A DNA stretch of 64,000 nt. It comes from Oceanospirillaceae bacterium. Lineage in GTDB: Bacteria > Pseudomonadota > Gammaproteobacteria > Pseudomonadales > Balneatricaceae. Below, in pieces: positions 27,687 through 36,398 of the stretch. Location: positions 1 to 64,000 of the forward strand of contig JABSRA010000012.1 in the NCBI GenBank assembly GCA_013215445.1. Direction: 5' to 3'. The translations under genes were made by a program, and so were the position numbers. Below the pieces are notes generated by a model that had not been told where the DNA came from, did not search any database, and saw only the letters and a list, made by a program, of their open reading frames with translations. Each line of letters begins with the position of its first letter. The first letter of the stretch is position 1.

Positions 27687-27715
27687 CGACGCTCTCCTTT
27701 TATTTATTGACTAAG

Positions 27716-27885
27716 TTAGCCCGAATATTGCACCCAATAGCACGTGTTCTAGCTTGTTCCTTGTTTTTACAGACTTTTCTTTCTCAATCAGCCGGACGCA
27801 CCAGTACGGCGTTCAATCGAAAAAAATCCTGTAAAATCAATTAACGGCGCTATCATCACGGCATTGCATGCAATATCCGAGCTAA
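27716..27885. repeat. Split copy of a palindromic repeat
   Basis: TTAGCCCGAATATTGCA (27716-27732) and, inverted, TGCAATATCCGAGCTAA (27869-27885) agree at 15 of 17 positions after reversal. Both match the arms of the intact palindrome at 62360-62392. They bracket 136 bp of otherwise featureless DNA upstream of the LysR gene. It looks like two half-sites of a REP-like element, or the ends of a small miniature element. Confidence 0.55.
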
Positions 27886-27953
27886 TGGCAGATTAGCAAT
27901 TTTATTCAGATAGAGATACTATCTTTATCTTACCTCAAGCATAAGAAATTGTT

Positions 27954-28823
27954 ATGGATACTCGTTTTTTACAAAGTTTAATTTCCGTCATAGAAACCGG
28001 TTCAATCGCCGCGGCAGCCAGAGCACAAAATCTCACTGCAGCGGCGGTCAGCCAGCGGATAAAAGCGTTGGAAAACAGTTTACAGACCACCTTGTTACGC
28101 AGATCAGGGCACAGTGCCAAGCCAACGGATGCCTGTTTAAGGCTACTGCCACGCCTTAAGCATATTATTGCTGAAGTTTCCCTACTCAATAGTGATTTAG
28201 ATCCCAGTGGTTTAACCGGAGAGTTAAGAGTCGGCGTTATTTCCAGTCTATTAAGTAGTCTGATACCCCATTGCGTGGGGCATTTATCCGAGCATACTCC
28301 CGGCCTGTTACTGCAAATTGTGCCTGGCACCTCTAAAGATTTGTACCAATTATTACTCGCGCAAAAAATAGATGTGGCGATAGTGGTAGAGCCACCTTTT
28401 AAAACGGCTAAAACCTTAACCCAACAACATCTTATCGCTCAACCCCTGTGCTTTATTAGCGGCAAACCCTTCACGGATATAGCGACTGCCCTCAACTCAC
28501 AAGCTTTTATCCAATATGATCAGCAGGCGTGGGGCGGAGCCATTGCAAAACGTTATTTAGTTGATAAGCAGCATAGTGTACGAACCCTCTGTGAGATAGA
28601 TGCGCTTGAAACAATTTGCCTAATGGTAGCTTCGACCATGGGAGTTTCATTAATACCCCATTGGCAGGGCATGTCGCAGATTAGCCCAAAGTTACACTTA
28701 GGACCTATCAGCGACGTTGGCTACCAGCGAAACCTCTGCATTCTCAGCCATAGGCATAGTGATAAACAACGATTGACCAGTGCCCTGCAACAAACCTTGC
28801 TGGATATGTCAGAGCTGGCTTAA
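27954..28823 (+). CDS. LysR-family transcriptional regulator
   Basis: The N-terminal helix-turn-helix is LISVIETGSIAAAARAQNLTAAAVSQRIKAL (shown by SIAAAARAQN and AAVSQRIKALE). It is followed by an effector-binding domain starting GELRVGVISSLLSSLIPHCV. An inverted repeat AGATAG-N5-CTATCT at 27908-27924 lies in front. It is divergent from the VOC/GhrA operon and is the natural candidate to regulate it. Its stop overlaps the convergent DUF1294 gene by 15 bp. Confidence 0.9.
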   Translation: MDTRFLQSLISVIETGSIAAAARAQNLTAAAVSQRIKALENSLQTTLLRRSGHSAKPTDACLRLLPRLKHIIAEVSLLNSDLDPSGLTGELRVGVISSLLSSLIPHCVGHLSEHTPGLLLQIVPGTSKDLYQLLLAQKIDVAIVVEPPFKTAKTLTQQHLIAQPLCFISGKPFTDIATALNSQAFIQYDQQAWGGAIAKRYLVDKQHSVRTLCEIDALETICLMVASTMGVSLIPHWQGMSQISPKLHLGPISDVGYQRNLCILSHRHSDKQRLTSALQQTLLDMSELA

Positions 28824-29501
28824 CCAATAATCCAGCTTCCACCACCACAGTTGTATAAAATCCACAGAGCTGAGGCTCATTGTGAAAAAAGTCAGATTAA
28901 TCGCCCAAGTGTTAATCAGCAGCCTACCCTCCTCGCTAAACAACCAGCTTAAGCCCGCTAAGTTAATCATTACCGTCAGATAAAACATCCCTTTAAAGCG
29001 GCGCTTTTGGCTTTTGTGACGTAACTTAACTTGTGCCAACCAAGCCCCCGGCCAGCCGCCTAATAAAGACTGTAACTGCAACCTAACTTCACTAGTGCGC
29101 CAAGCACCTGTTTGTGCCGCGCGTTTATCACGGGCATAACTTAAATAAGTGATGCCGCTAAGCAGGCAATAATAAATACCGACGATACTGGGCAATTTCC
29201 CGCTGCAGATGGTGAAAATTAACCCGGTAGTAAAGCTAAAGAGAACGACAGGCACAAATTTTCCCATTTTTAGAATACGCCGCTGACGCTTTTTGCCACA
29301 CAGTGAAATAGCTTCGCCACGTAACTTTCCATCGGCGACTTGGCTTACAATAAACCGGACCTGCTGATCAACCACGGGTAAAAATTCAGAAGATTCGAAA
29401 TCACTGATATGGATAAAGACGTCTTGAGAGGACTTTTTAGTCGCCGCAAAACCAAAGCCTTTGGCTTCGTTCCAGGAGACAATGATGCCATCGGTATACA
29501 T
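28809..29501 (-). CDS. Cold-shock domain plus DUF1294 membrane protein
   Basis: Residues 1-70 are a cold-shock nucleic-acid-binding domain: GIIVSWNEAKGFGFAA (RNP1-like) and DVFIHISDF (RNP2-like). After one or two membrane helices comes DUF1294, with YLSYARDKRAAQTGAWRTSE, LLGGWPGAWLAQ and HKSQKRRFKGMFY. This CSD-DUF1294 fusion is widespread in gammaproteobacteria. The role is unknown; it may tie RNA binding to the inner membrane. Confidence 0.9.
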   Translation of the reverse strand: MYTDGIIVSWNEAKGFGFAATKKSSQDVFIHISDFESSEFLPVVDQQVRFIVSQVADGKLRGEAISLCGKKRQRRILKMGKFVPVVLFSFTTGLIFTICSGKLPSIVGIYYCLLSGITYLSYARDKRAAQTGAWRTSEVRLQLQSLLGGWPGAWLAQVKLRHKSQKRRFKGMFYLTVMINLAGLSWLFSEEGRLLINTWAINLTFFTMSLSSVDFIQLWWWKLDYWLSQL

Positions 29502-29505
29502 AGGT

Positions 29506-30101
29506 TTAACTATCCTCTCTTTGTGGTGCTAACAACATCGACATTGAGTATTCATCGATCAGTTGCTCCCCTAACAAGATACTGCCTTTTTTAACGCCTT
29601 CGATAACAAAGCCAGCTTTTTTATAGAGGGCAACAGCGCGACAATTATCGGTGGCAGAGGTCAGCGATAGCCGCCGTAGGGGAGTATCCACTGTCCATGC
29701 CAATAGCGTCTGCATCAATTTCCAACCCACCCCCTCTCCCCAAGCTGCTTGCCCAACCCCGAGAAACATATCGGCACAGTGTTTGGTTCGATTAGCGGCC
29801 CCACCAGCGACCCCATGTACGCTCTCTGACATCCATATCACCGCGATATACCGTACATACTGTGCATAAAAACAATCAACTGCTGCGATTTAAACGCCAA
29901 CAATACCGTACTGTTTAGACTCTGCGCAAAATGTTCGATAAAGCGAATTTCAGATTCAACACTGGGGTTGTATTCTTCGTCCTCAAATAACATGTATTGA
30001 GTTTGCTTAAACAGCCTCTTCCTCAGCGTTATCAAGTTCTCTGCATCTGCAATAACTGCGTGGCGGATACTGACTTTTTCGTTACGCACTGATATGGACA
30101 T
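29506..30101 (-). pseudogene. GNAT acetyltransferase split by a frameshift
   Basis: Two frames join into one GNAT protein. The upstream part (30101 to about 29838) begins MSISVRNEKVSIRHAVIADA and reaches STVLLAFKSQQLIV before shifting. The downstream part (29841-29506) carries the acetyl-CoA-binding motif GVGQAAWGEGVGWKLMQTLL and the C-terminal DNCRAVALYKKAGFVIEG. Between them a short stretch does not fit the family in either frame, so the lesion may be more than one base. It is most likely inactive, although a sequencing error cannot be excluded. Confidence 0.65.
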
Positions 30102-30249
30102 GGATTAATCCTTTAAGCGGACGGTGAAAACCTACAATATTACCCTAAGCATGTGACCGAACAACCATTTCCACTACTTCATGCTGTTATTTTCCCTTCT
30201 ATCTTGCCTATAATAACGCCATCCAGCTCCCTAGATTAAAGGAATATAA

Positions 30250-30828
30250 ATGTTAAAATCTAGTAAATTCACTGCGACTATCGATTCTCTGTTTATTAAT
30301 AACAACCGTGATTTAAGCTTAGCCAGTGAAAAAGTCACCCGCATCGAGGTGAATTACCGCGGTTTTCAAGGCGAGGCCCACAGCGGGTTAACCCGCGGGT
30401 CTTGCTCTCGAGTACTGGCCCAGTACCCGCGAGGTTCTGAGATTAGAAATGTGCGACAAATTACGATTATTAGCGCGGAAGAAATATTACAAATAGCCGA
30501 GAACATGGGTATACCATACTTAGAACCACAGTGGTTAGGTGCCAACATTCTAGTCTCAGGTATTCCCGATTTCTCGCTGATACCTCCCTCCTCCCGATTA
30601 ATCAGCAGCTCGGGAGTCTCTATTGTGGTGGATATGATCAACGGGCCCTGTCGTTTTGTCGGTGAAGTCATCGACCACACCTTCCCAGGCAAAGGTAAGC
30701 GCTTTGCCAAAGCCGCCAATAATATAAGAGGGGTGACCGGTTGGGTAGAAAAAACCGGTCAACTTGAACAAGGTGAAAGTTTACAGTTACACCTACCGAT
30801 GCAGCCGAAGTCTTTACATTTCGAGTGA
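30250..30828 (+). CDS. MOSC-domain protein
   Basis: A 192-residue molybdenum-cofactor-sulfurase C-terminal domain protein. Family features are the early GFQGEAHSGLTR, NVRQITIISAEE, the LGANILVSGIPDFSLIPP block and MINGPC, whose Cys is the conserved sulfur or cofactor ligand. These small proteins are thought to carry sulfur or act in amidoxime reduction; the partner is not visible here. It stands alone between two unrelated genes. Confidence 0.88.
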   Translation: MLKSSKFTATIDSLFINNNRDLSLASEKVTRIEVNYRGFQGEAHSGLTRGSCSRVLAQYPRGSEIRNVRQITIISAEEILQIAENMGIPYLEPQWLGANILVSGIPDFSLIPPSSRLISSSGVSIVVDMINGPCRFVGEVIDHTFPGKGKRFAKAANNIRGVTGWVEKTGQLEQGESLQLHLPMQPKSLHFE

Positions 30829-31013
30829 TTCTCTACCGTCTATAGCAGCACCGCTATTATATCTAATACTCATCATTATCTAATAAACCAGCCACTTTCG
30901 GTAAAGATCACTCGCCATTAGCGACCATTAATACCGGTCGCATTCAGGTAGCTTCCCAGCTATCTATTAGGTTAATTTGGGGCTCTTCTTTCTCTCTCTA
31001 TCAATGGCGTTCT

Positions 31014-32069
31014 ATGTCTAATTTATTTACTCGATTACTTGCTCAGCGACCTTTTCTGATTGCCGATGGCGCTCTGGGAACCAATCTGTTTTTAATGGGG
31101 CTGCAAACAGGTGATGCGCCAGAGATCTGGAACACTACGCACCCTGAAAAAATAGCAGATCTCGCGCAGCGTTTCATCGATGCGGGATCTGACATATTGC
31201 TGACCAATACCTTTGGCGGTACCCGCTACCGTTTAAAGCTGCACGGCGCCCAAGATAAGGTCAAAGAAATAAATATTGCGGCGGTCACCATACTCAAAGT
31301 ACTCGCTGACAAGAGCCCTCGCGATGTCGTTATAGCAGGATCCATGGGCCCTACTGGTGAAATATTAGAACCAGCTGGCAGTTTAACTTACACCGAGGCC
31401 TATGATGCTTTTAAAGAGCAGGCCGATGCCTTAAAAGAAGGCGGTGTCGACGTGCTCTGGATAGAGACTATCTCAGATATCAGCGAGGCAAAAGCCGCTT
31501 GTGAAGCCGCTTCCAGTACCGGTTTACCGGTGGTTTACACCATGAGCATTGATACTAACGGCCGCACCATGATGGGGGTGACACCCGCCCAGCTAATCGC
31601 TCTAAACTCAGAGCTCGGACAGAGCGCTAGCGCCTGCGGTACCAACTGTGGAGTCGGCGCATCAGAAGTGATCGCCGCCATTATGAATATGAAAATAGCC
31701 GCGGATAAATTGCAAGTCGAACCCATTTTAGTGGCTAAAGCAAATTGCGGTATCCCCGAATATGTCGAGGGCAAAATTGTCTATTCTGGCACAGTAGCGT
31801 TAATGGCAGATTATGCGCGGCTCGCCCTAGATGCTGGCGCTAAAATTATTGGTGGCTGCTGCGGTACCACTCCCGAGCACATCGGCGCAATGCGCGAGGC
31901 CCTCACCCAATACGCTGGGGGTGGGGCACCTAACATCGAACAAGTAGAGCGCATCCTCGGACCGGTCAGTAAGGGTGCTAAAGCGCAGTTATCGGGGGAT
32001 TTAAGCGTTGCAGGCGGATCACTCAGCGGCGAAACCCGGCAGCGACGCTCGAGACGCAACCGTAAATAG
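31014..32069 (+). CDS. Betaine-homocysteine methyltransferase-like enzyme
   Basis: A zinc-dependent homocysteine S-methyltransferase. IADGALGTNLFLMGL, LLTNTFGG, GSMGPTGEILEP and IETISDISEAKAA match the barrel. The zinc cysteines are in ACGTNCGVG and GGCCGTTPEHI. It resembles the bacterial Bmt group, which methylates homocysteine from glycine betaine, rather than MetH, because the cobalamin domains are missing. The tail RQRRSRRNRK is basic. The methyl donor (betaine, dimethylsulfoniopropionate or S-methylmethionine) is not proven by sequence. Confidence 0.85.
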   Translation: MSNLFTRLLAQRPFLIADGALGTNLFLMGLQTGDAPEIWNTTHPEKIADLAQRFIDAGSDILLTNTFGGTRYRLKLHGAQDKVKEINIAAVTILKVLADKSPRDVVIAGSMGPTGEILEPAGSLTYTEAYDAFKEQADALKEGGVDVLWIETISDISEAKAACEAASSTGLPVVYTMSIDTNGRTMMGVTPAQLIALNSELGQSASACGTNCGVGASEVIAAIMNMKIAADKLQVEPILVAKANCGIPEYVEGKIVYSGTVALMADYARLALDAGAKIIGGCCGTTPEHIGAMREALTQYAGGGAPNIEQVERILGPVSKGAKAQLSGDLSVAGGSLSGETRQRRSRRNRK

Positions 32070-32186
32070 TCTAGGATAAGGCATTGATACAATTCCCTCT
32101 ATTTTACAGCTAGCTTAAAATCAGAAAAATTCCATAGCGATTTTTTATATAATTTAAGGGTGTTAATTTTATTTGACTGAGATTAT

Positions 32187-32966
32187 ATGCAACCGACCAT
32201 TGTTACATTACTGAGCTGCTTAGCGTTCGCCTTTAGTACCGACATAATCGCTAATAGCACCAATGCAGATCACGCCTTAAAAATAGGTGTCATTGGCACG
32301 TCTACTTGGGGAGGGGCCAAAAACAACCCGATCACTGGGATCATTCTCGAGCAATCTAAAGGCATCCTCAGAATGGCGAATATCAATGCCACCTACAGCT
32401 ACGGCCTCTACCCTAGAATACTCAAACAAATGGAGCGCGGGTTTATCGATTGTGCCATTTTACCTAAAGCACCAGCCGATCAAAAAATTCATCTTATGAT
32501 CAGCCATTTGTATGACGTCGATATCATAGCATTAAGCCGTAAAGGCACAGTCATCAAAGAATACCATGACTTTTTGCACTCGGTGATGACTAATAATAGA
32601 GTTGGCTTCCCCAATGGCGGTCAGTACCTGTTCCCTAAACTGTTCAAAGATCCACGGGTTAAAAAGCAGATCATCCCCTCCCAACAACAGGGGCCTTTAA
32701 TGTTGGTTAGAGGCCGGATAGATACTTTTATTGGCATGAAATATTCACTGCTATATGGCATTAACCGCGATAAATTGCTCGGCAAAACAAACTATCCTGG
32801 CTACCCTATTCAGCGCTTAGAGGTCTGGTTGCAGTGTTCTAATAAATCACAGTTGGCGATAGATTATCAAGAGCGGCTACAGGGAGCGGTGAGAACCGTT
32901 AAGTCGCTGAAGGCCTTTCAGACAATTACCGACAAGTGGATGTCTTTTATGTTTATTAATCATTAA
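32187..32966 (+). CDS. Periplasmic solute-binding protein, SBP_bac_3-like (paralogue 1)
   Basis: An orphan extracellular binding protein. A signal peptide (about residues 1-22) precedes a small type-3 binding fold: KIGVIGTSTWG, GLYPRILKQMERGFIDCAI, VGFPNGGQYLFPKLFKDPRV, PLMLVRGRIDTFIGM and EVWLQCSNKS. No permease or ATPase gene is adjacent. It is clearly related to the next gene, sharing the RGRID-F-GM and VWLQCS blocks. Such orphans may feed a chemoreceptor or sensor kinase. Confidence 0.8.
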   Translation: MQPTIVTLLSCLAFAFSTDIIANSTNADHALKIGVIGTSTWGGAKNNPITGIILEQSKGILRMANINATYSYGLYPRILKQMERGFIDCAILPKAPADQKIHLMISHLYDVDIIALSRKGTVIKEYHDFLHSVMTNNRVGFPNGGQYLFPKLFKDPRVKKQIIPSQQQGPLMLVRGRIDTFIGMKYSLLYGINRDKLLGKTNYPGYPIQRLEVWLQCSNKSQLAIDYQERLQGAVRTVKSLKAFQTITDKWMSFMFINH

Positions 32967-33145
32967 CCGATTTAATTAACAACCAATCAATATTATTGTC
33001 TACTACAGCCAATATTTTAACTCTCAATCCTCCCCCCCTCTTCTGTTTATATTCAAACTAATCTAACCGCTTTAGATAAAAGTCTTATAGCACCCTCTAA
33101 CGGAACGTATTATTAATAGGTCATATAATAAATACTTGAGGAGCG

Positions 33146-33892
33146 TTGATGATAAAATATACCTTACTACTGTTGCTACTCATATCTCCAGCCATTTCCC
33201 TACAAGCCAAGGAGATAAAAATTGGAATCTTTGATTTCGCACCTTGGGGCATGCAAGTAGCAGATAGGGTCACAGGCATAGTCTGGCAGCAGGCCCTGGC
33301 GATATTTAAACAGACTGAATTTACCCCAGTCGCGCATTTCTCTTCTTACTCAAGAATGTTCAAGCAGTTAGAAGCAGGCCAAATAGATTGCTCTCTAATG
33401 ATTAAAAGTATGCAGAATTCCGACAGCCTAAATGTTATCAGTTACTTATACGATTTAAAGGCGTCGGTGATAAGTCGTAAGGGGATTAAGATAAACAATT
33501 TTGCAGATTTTTATAATCCTCAGCTGAAAGTTATTGGTTTTGCCCGAGGTACTAATTTCTTATTCCCAAAGTTATTTAACGACCCAAAGGTAAAGCTTCA
33601 TATTGTCCCCAGCCAACATCAGGGACCGCTGATGATTGCCAGAGGTAGAATTGACGCTTTTGTCGGCATGACAGAAACGTTACTCTATGAACTTCGCCAA
33701 GAAAACTTATTAGACCAAATGAATTTCCCAGGATACCCAGTGAGCCAGTTCCCCGTATGGTTACAGTGTTCGAAAAGGTCTTTACTGTCGGCAATGGACT
33801 TAGCGGCAATCAAACAGGCGGCCGATAAAGTCAGAGCTAAAGACACTTTCACTACGATCATCGAGCAGTGGATAGCACCGATACAAGACTAA
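33146..33892 (+). CDS. Periplasmic solute-binding protein, SBP_bac_3-like (paralogue 2)
   Basis: A tandem paralogue of the preceding gene, 179 bp downstream. The signal peptide is about residues 1-21 (LLLLLLISPAISLQA). Then come KIGIFDFAPWGMQ, MFKQLEAGQIDCSLM, FARGTNFLFPKLFNDPKV, PLMIARGRIDAFVGM and FPVWLQCSKRS. The two differ most in the first 100 residues, where the ligand pocket lies, so they may bind different ligands. GAGGAGC gives a good ribosome site. Confidence 0.8.
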   Translation: MMIKYTLLLLLLISPAISLQAKEIKIGIFDFAPWGMQVADRVTGIVWQQALAIFKQTEFTPVAHFSSYSRMFKQLEAGQIDCSLMIKSMQNSDSLNVISYLYDLKASVISRKGIKINNFADFYNPQLKVIGFARGTNFLFPKLFNDPKVKLHIVPSQHQGPLMIARGRIDAFVGMTETLLYELRQENLLDQMNFPGYPVSQFPVWLQCSKRSLLSAMDLAAIKQAADKVRAKDTFTTIIEQWIAPIQD

Positions 33893-34031
33893 TGATTAAA
33901 CCTGGGGTAGCGAACGTCAAGTATTTCACTGGGCTACTAAGCAGCCATAAAAATCTCCGGCTTCGCTCGACCCCACTGCGTGAAGCGGGGTAATGGCAGT
34001 TGCCTTGCGTACGCCGAATCAATCCGAGCTA

Positions 34032-35309
34032 TTACACTCTCTCCTGCCATTGATCGCGGATTCGTAGGTATTTATAGGTCAGATTAGCCACTACGGGACC
34101 CAGCACCCCCCCATTCCACGCCAGTCCGAAAGGCTCCAACTGTCGATAATCATTGTTGATACCGCAAATCGCCTGCGCCACTAACGTGCCGCATACTGTG
34201 CCGGTGTTTAAACCGTGCCCGCCAAACGCTGAACAGATCCACTGACCTTTTTTAGGTTCAGTGACTATTGGCATTTTGTGTCCCGCATATGCCATTAACC
34301 CCGACCAACACTTATCAATTTTTACCTCGCCCAGCTCTGGATAAACCGCCACCATATCCTGACGCAGCAGTGTCGCTAAGTGGTCCTCATCCGTTTTTTT
34401 GGCGGTGCTGATTCTCGACCCCCAGAGCAATCTATCACCCTCAACTAGGCGATAATAATCCCCTGCACGCCTATCGTCCATGATACTGATGGGTCGACTA
34501 ATGAGCTGACTGGCCAGCGGCCCCAAAGGCTCCGTCAGCAACATATAGGTGGAGATAGGCAGAAAAGAGCGTTTTAACTCAGGTGTTTCTCCACCTGAAT
34601 ACCCCCCGCCGCAAAAGACCACTTGCCGCGCTTGGATATTGCCCGTTGCCGTGATTACGCTCTGGCTACCCGCGGTACTTTTCACCTCATGCACTGCGGT
34701 TTTTTCAAAGATCAACACACCTTTCTCTTCTAGTACTTGCGCCAGACCCAAACAGTAATTAAGTGGGTGAAAATGAAACGACTGACTTGAGTATAAACCT
34801 TGAAAATAGCGTTGTGTTCGACATATCTCGCGCACTTGCTCGGTCTCTAAAAACGCTAACGAAAATTCGTAGTTATCTGCCATGTAATGCAGTTTCGCCC
34901 TCAGTTCATCCCCTTGCGGATAGCGTGCAGCCATTAACTGCCCCTCTTTGAGATCGCAGTGCTGCAATGCATAATCAGTAATATTTTGTCGGATTTTATC
35001 CACACCGCGCACCGACAACTCAAATAGTGCCTGGGATTTTTTCAGCCCTACACGTTGTTCAATAGCATCTAACCCCTGGGCCCAGCCCGCCATCACCAAC
35101 CCACCACTGCGTCCTGAAGCGCCCCAAGCAACCGCTTCACGTTCGACAATAGCGACAGTTTTACCTAAATTGATCAATTCTAGTGCACAGCTTAAACCCG
35201 CTATTCCGGCACCGACAATACAGACATCCACTTCAATATCGCCCTGTAACGGAGCTCGGATGGGTTGCGCAATCGCGGTGCTGGCATAGTAGGTATTGGG
35301 ATATTGCAT
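34032..35309 (-). CDS. FAD-dependent amine/amino-acid oxidoreductase (PuuB/DadA-like)
   Basis: A DAO-family flavoprotein of 425 residues. The dinucleotide-binding motif is VCIVGAGIAGLSCALEL (about residues 28-45), then WGASGRSGGLVMAGWAQG, as in gamma-glutamylputrescine oxidase. RRAGDYYRLVEGDRLLWGSR and the C-terminal FGGHGLNTG complete the FAD site. It probably oxidises an amine or N-methyl amino acid. It is divergent from the LysR gene at 35484, its probable regulator. The neighbouring amino-alcohol kinase/lyase fusion hints at amine catabolism. Confidence 0.85.
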   Translation of the reverse strand: MQYPNTYYASTAIAQPIRAPLQGDIEVDVCIVGAGIAGLSCALELINLGKTVAIVEREAVAWGASGRSGGLVMAGWAQGLDAIEQRVGLKKSQALFELSVRGVDKIRQNITDYALQHCDLKEGQLMAARYPQGDELRAKLHYMADNYEFSLAFLETEQVREICRTQRYFQGLYSSQSFHFHPLNYCLGLAQVLEEKGVLIFEKTAVHEVKSTAGSQSVITATGNIQARQVVFCGGGYSGGETPELKRSFLPISTYMLLTEPLGPLASQLISRPISIMDDRRAGDYYRLVEGDRLLWGSRISTAKKTDEDHLATLLRQDMVAVYPELGEVKIDKCWSGLMAYAGHKMPIVTEPKKGQWICSAFGGHGLNTGTVCGTLVAQAICGINNDYRQLEPFGLAWNGGVLGPVVANLTYKYLRIRDQWQERV

Positions 35310-35483
35310 AATGGTCTCACTAACTCTAAATTCGACAGCCGAAGCTAGGCTAAAGGTTGGTTTATCGACAAAAACATTGCCGGGCTACTCAGCTTAATGT
35401 ACATATACAAACGATCACTGAATAATATATTTTTTCTAGATATCATATCAATTCTATCTATAGCTCGTTAGGAGAGTACCACT

Positions 35484-36317
35484 TTGGATTTTAGAGCCCT
35501 TCGCTATTTTATCGCGGTTTACGAAGAACACAGCTTTAGTGCTGCAGCCAAACGTTGTTTTGTTGCCCAGCCCTCTATTTCAGGAGCTGTACAGCAGCTA
35601 GAAGCCGAGCTTGAGTGCGCCTTATTTGTGCGCCATTCGAAGGGTATAACACCGACCACAGAAGGCACAGAGCTCTATCCAAAAGCATGTCAGGTACTCA
35701 GCGACGTCGCCGAGATCAAGCGACAATTCCACAAAGAACCCGAACAGCTATCGTTAAGGCTAGCACTGCTACCTTTTTTATCGGGTAAGCGGGTCTCGTC
35801 ATTAATTAAGCAACTGATGCACAGTTTACCGAATTTGGATTTAACCTTAGTCGATATTAATGACTCCGCAGATGCCCGCATCATCTCACAGACGCTGTTG
35901 AAAAAAGATGAGGTATTTCACAAACTCTGGGTGGATAGGTATGTACTGGCCACCCCATTAGGTGATCCTATCACTGTGCATAAAAAGGTGAAATTAGCGC
36001 AATTGAATAACGCCGCTTTTATCAGCAGGGCCCCCTGCGACATTATTGAATCTTGGCAGTTTGCCATCGCCAAGCGCGGGCTAAATTTAAAGGTTAAAGC
36101 CATCGTAAAAACCGAGGAATACGCTTTAGATTTAGTGGCTGCAGGCCTAGGTGTTTCGATTGTACCGCTGCACTCTCTCGATGGTCGCACAGACCTGAGT
36201 TACTGCGAAGTGGAAGATTTGAAATTAGAACGCATTGTCGGCTTAGCCTACACCAAGGACACCGCGGTCCCCCCTAGTCTACTGGCGGCAATTAGTAATA
36301 TTAACAAGGGTAAGTAA
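35484..36317 (+). CDS. LysR-family transcriptional regulator
   Basis: Starts with TTG 35484, supported by GGAG 9-10 bp upstream; the product MDFRALRYFIAVYEEHSFSA begins exactly where LysR proteins do. The helix-turn-helix is SFSAAAKRCFVAQPSISGAVQQLE. The effector domain is recognisable but short (277 residues in total). It lies divergent from the flavoprotein gene and convergent to the fusion enzyme, and may control both. A GGGTGCGA/TCGCACCC hairpin follows the stop. Confidence 0.9.
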   Translation: MDFRALRYFIAVYEEHSFSAAAKRCFVAQPSISGAVQQLEAELECALFVRHSKGITPTTEGTELYPKACQVLSDVAEIKRQFHKEPEQLSLRLALLPFLSGKRVSSLIKQLMHSLPNLDLTLVDINDSADARIISQTLLKKDEVFHKLWVDRYVLATPLGDPITVHKKVKLAQLNNAAFISRAPCDIIESWQFAIAKRGLNLKVKAIVKTEEYALDLVAAGLGVSIVPLHSLDGRTDLSYCEVEDLKLERIVGLAYTKDTAVPPSLLAAISNINKGK

Positions 36318-36322
36318 CTGAC

Positions 36323-36348
36323 GGGTGCGAACATCATCTGTCGCACCC
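36323..36348 (+). terminator. Hairpin after the LysR gene
   Basis: A perfect 8-bp stem, GGGTGCGA (36323-36330) and TCGCACCC (36341-36348), starts 6 bp after the LysR stop. It is followed by ATTAATTAG, a weak U-tract. It separates two convergent genes and may serve both. Confidence 0.5.
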
Positions 36349-36398
36349 ATTAATTAGTCCAATCTTTTCAGCCGCTCTGGCACTGCCCTAGCACAAAT

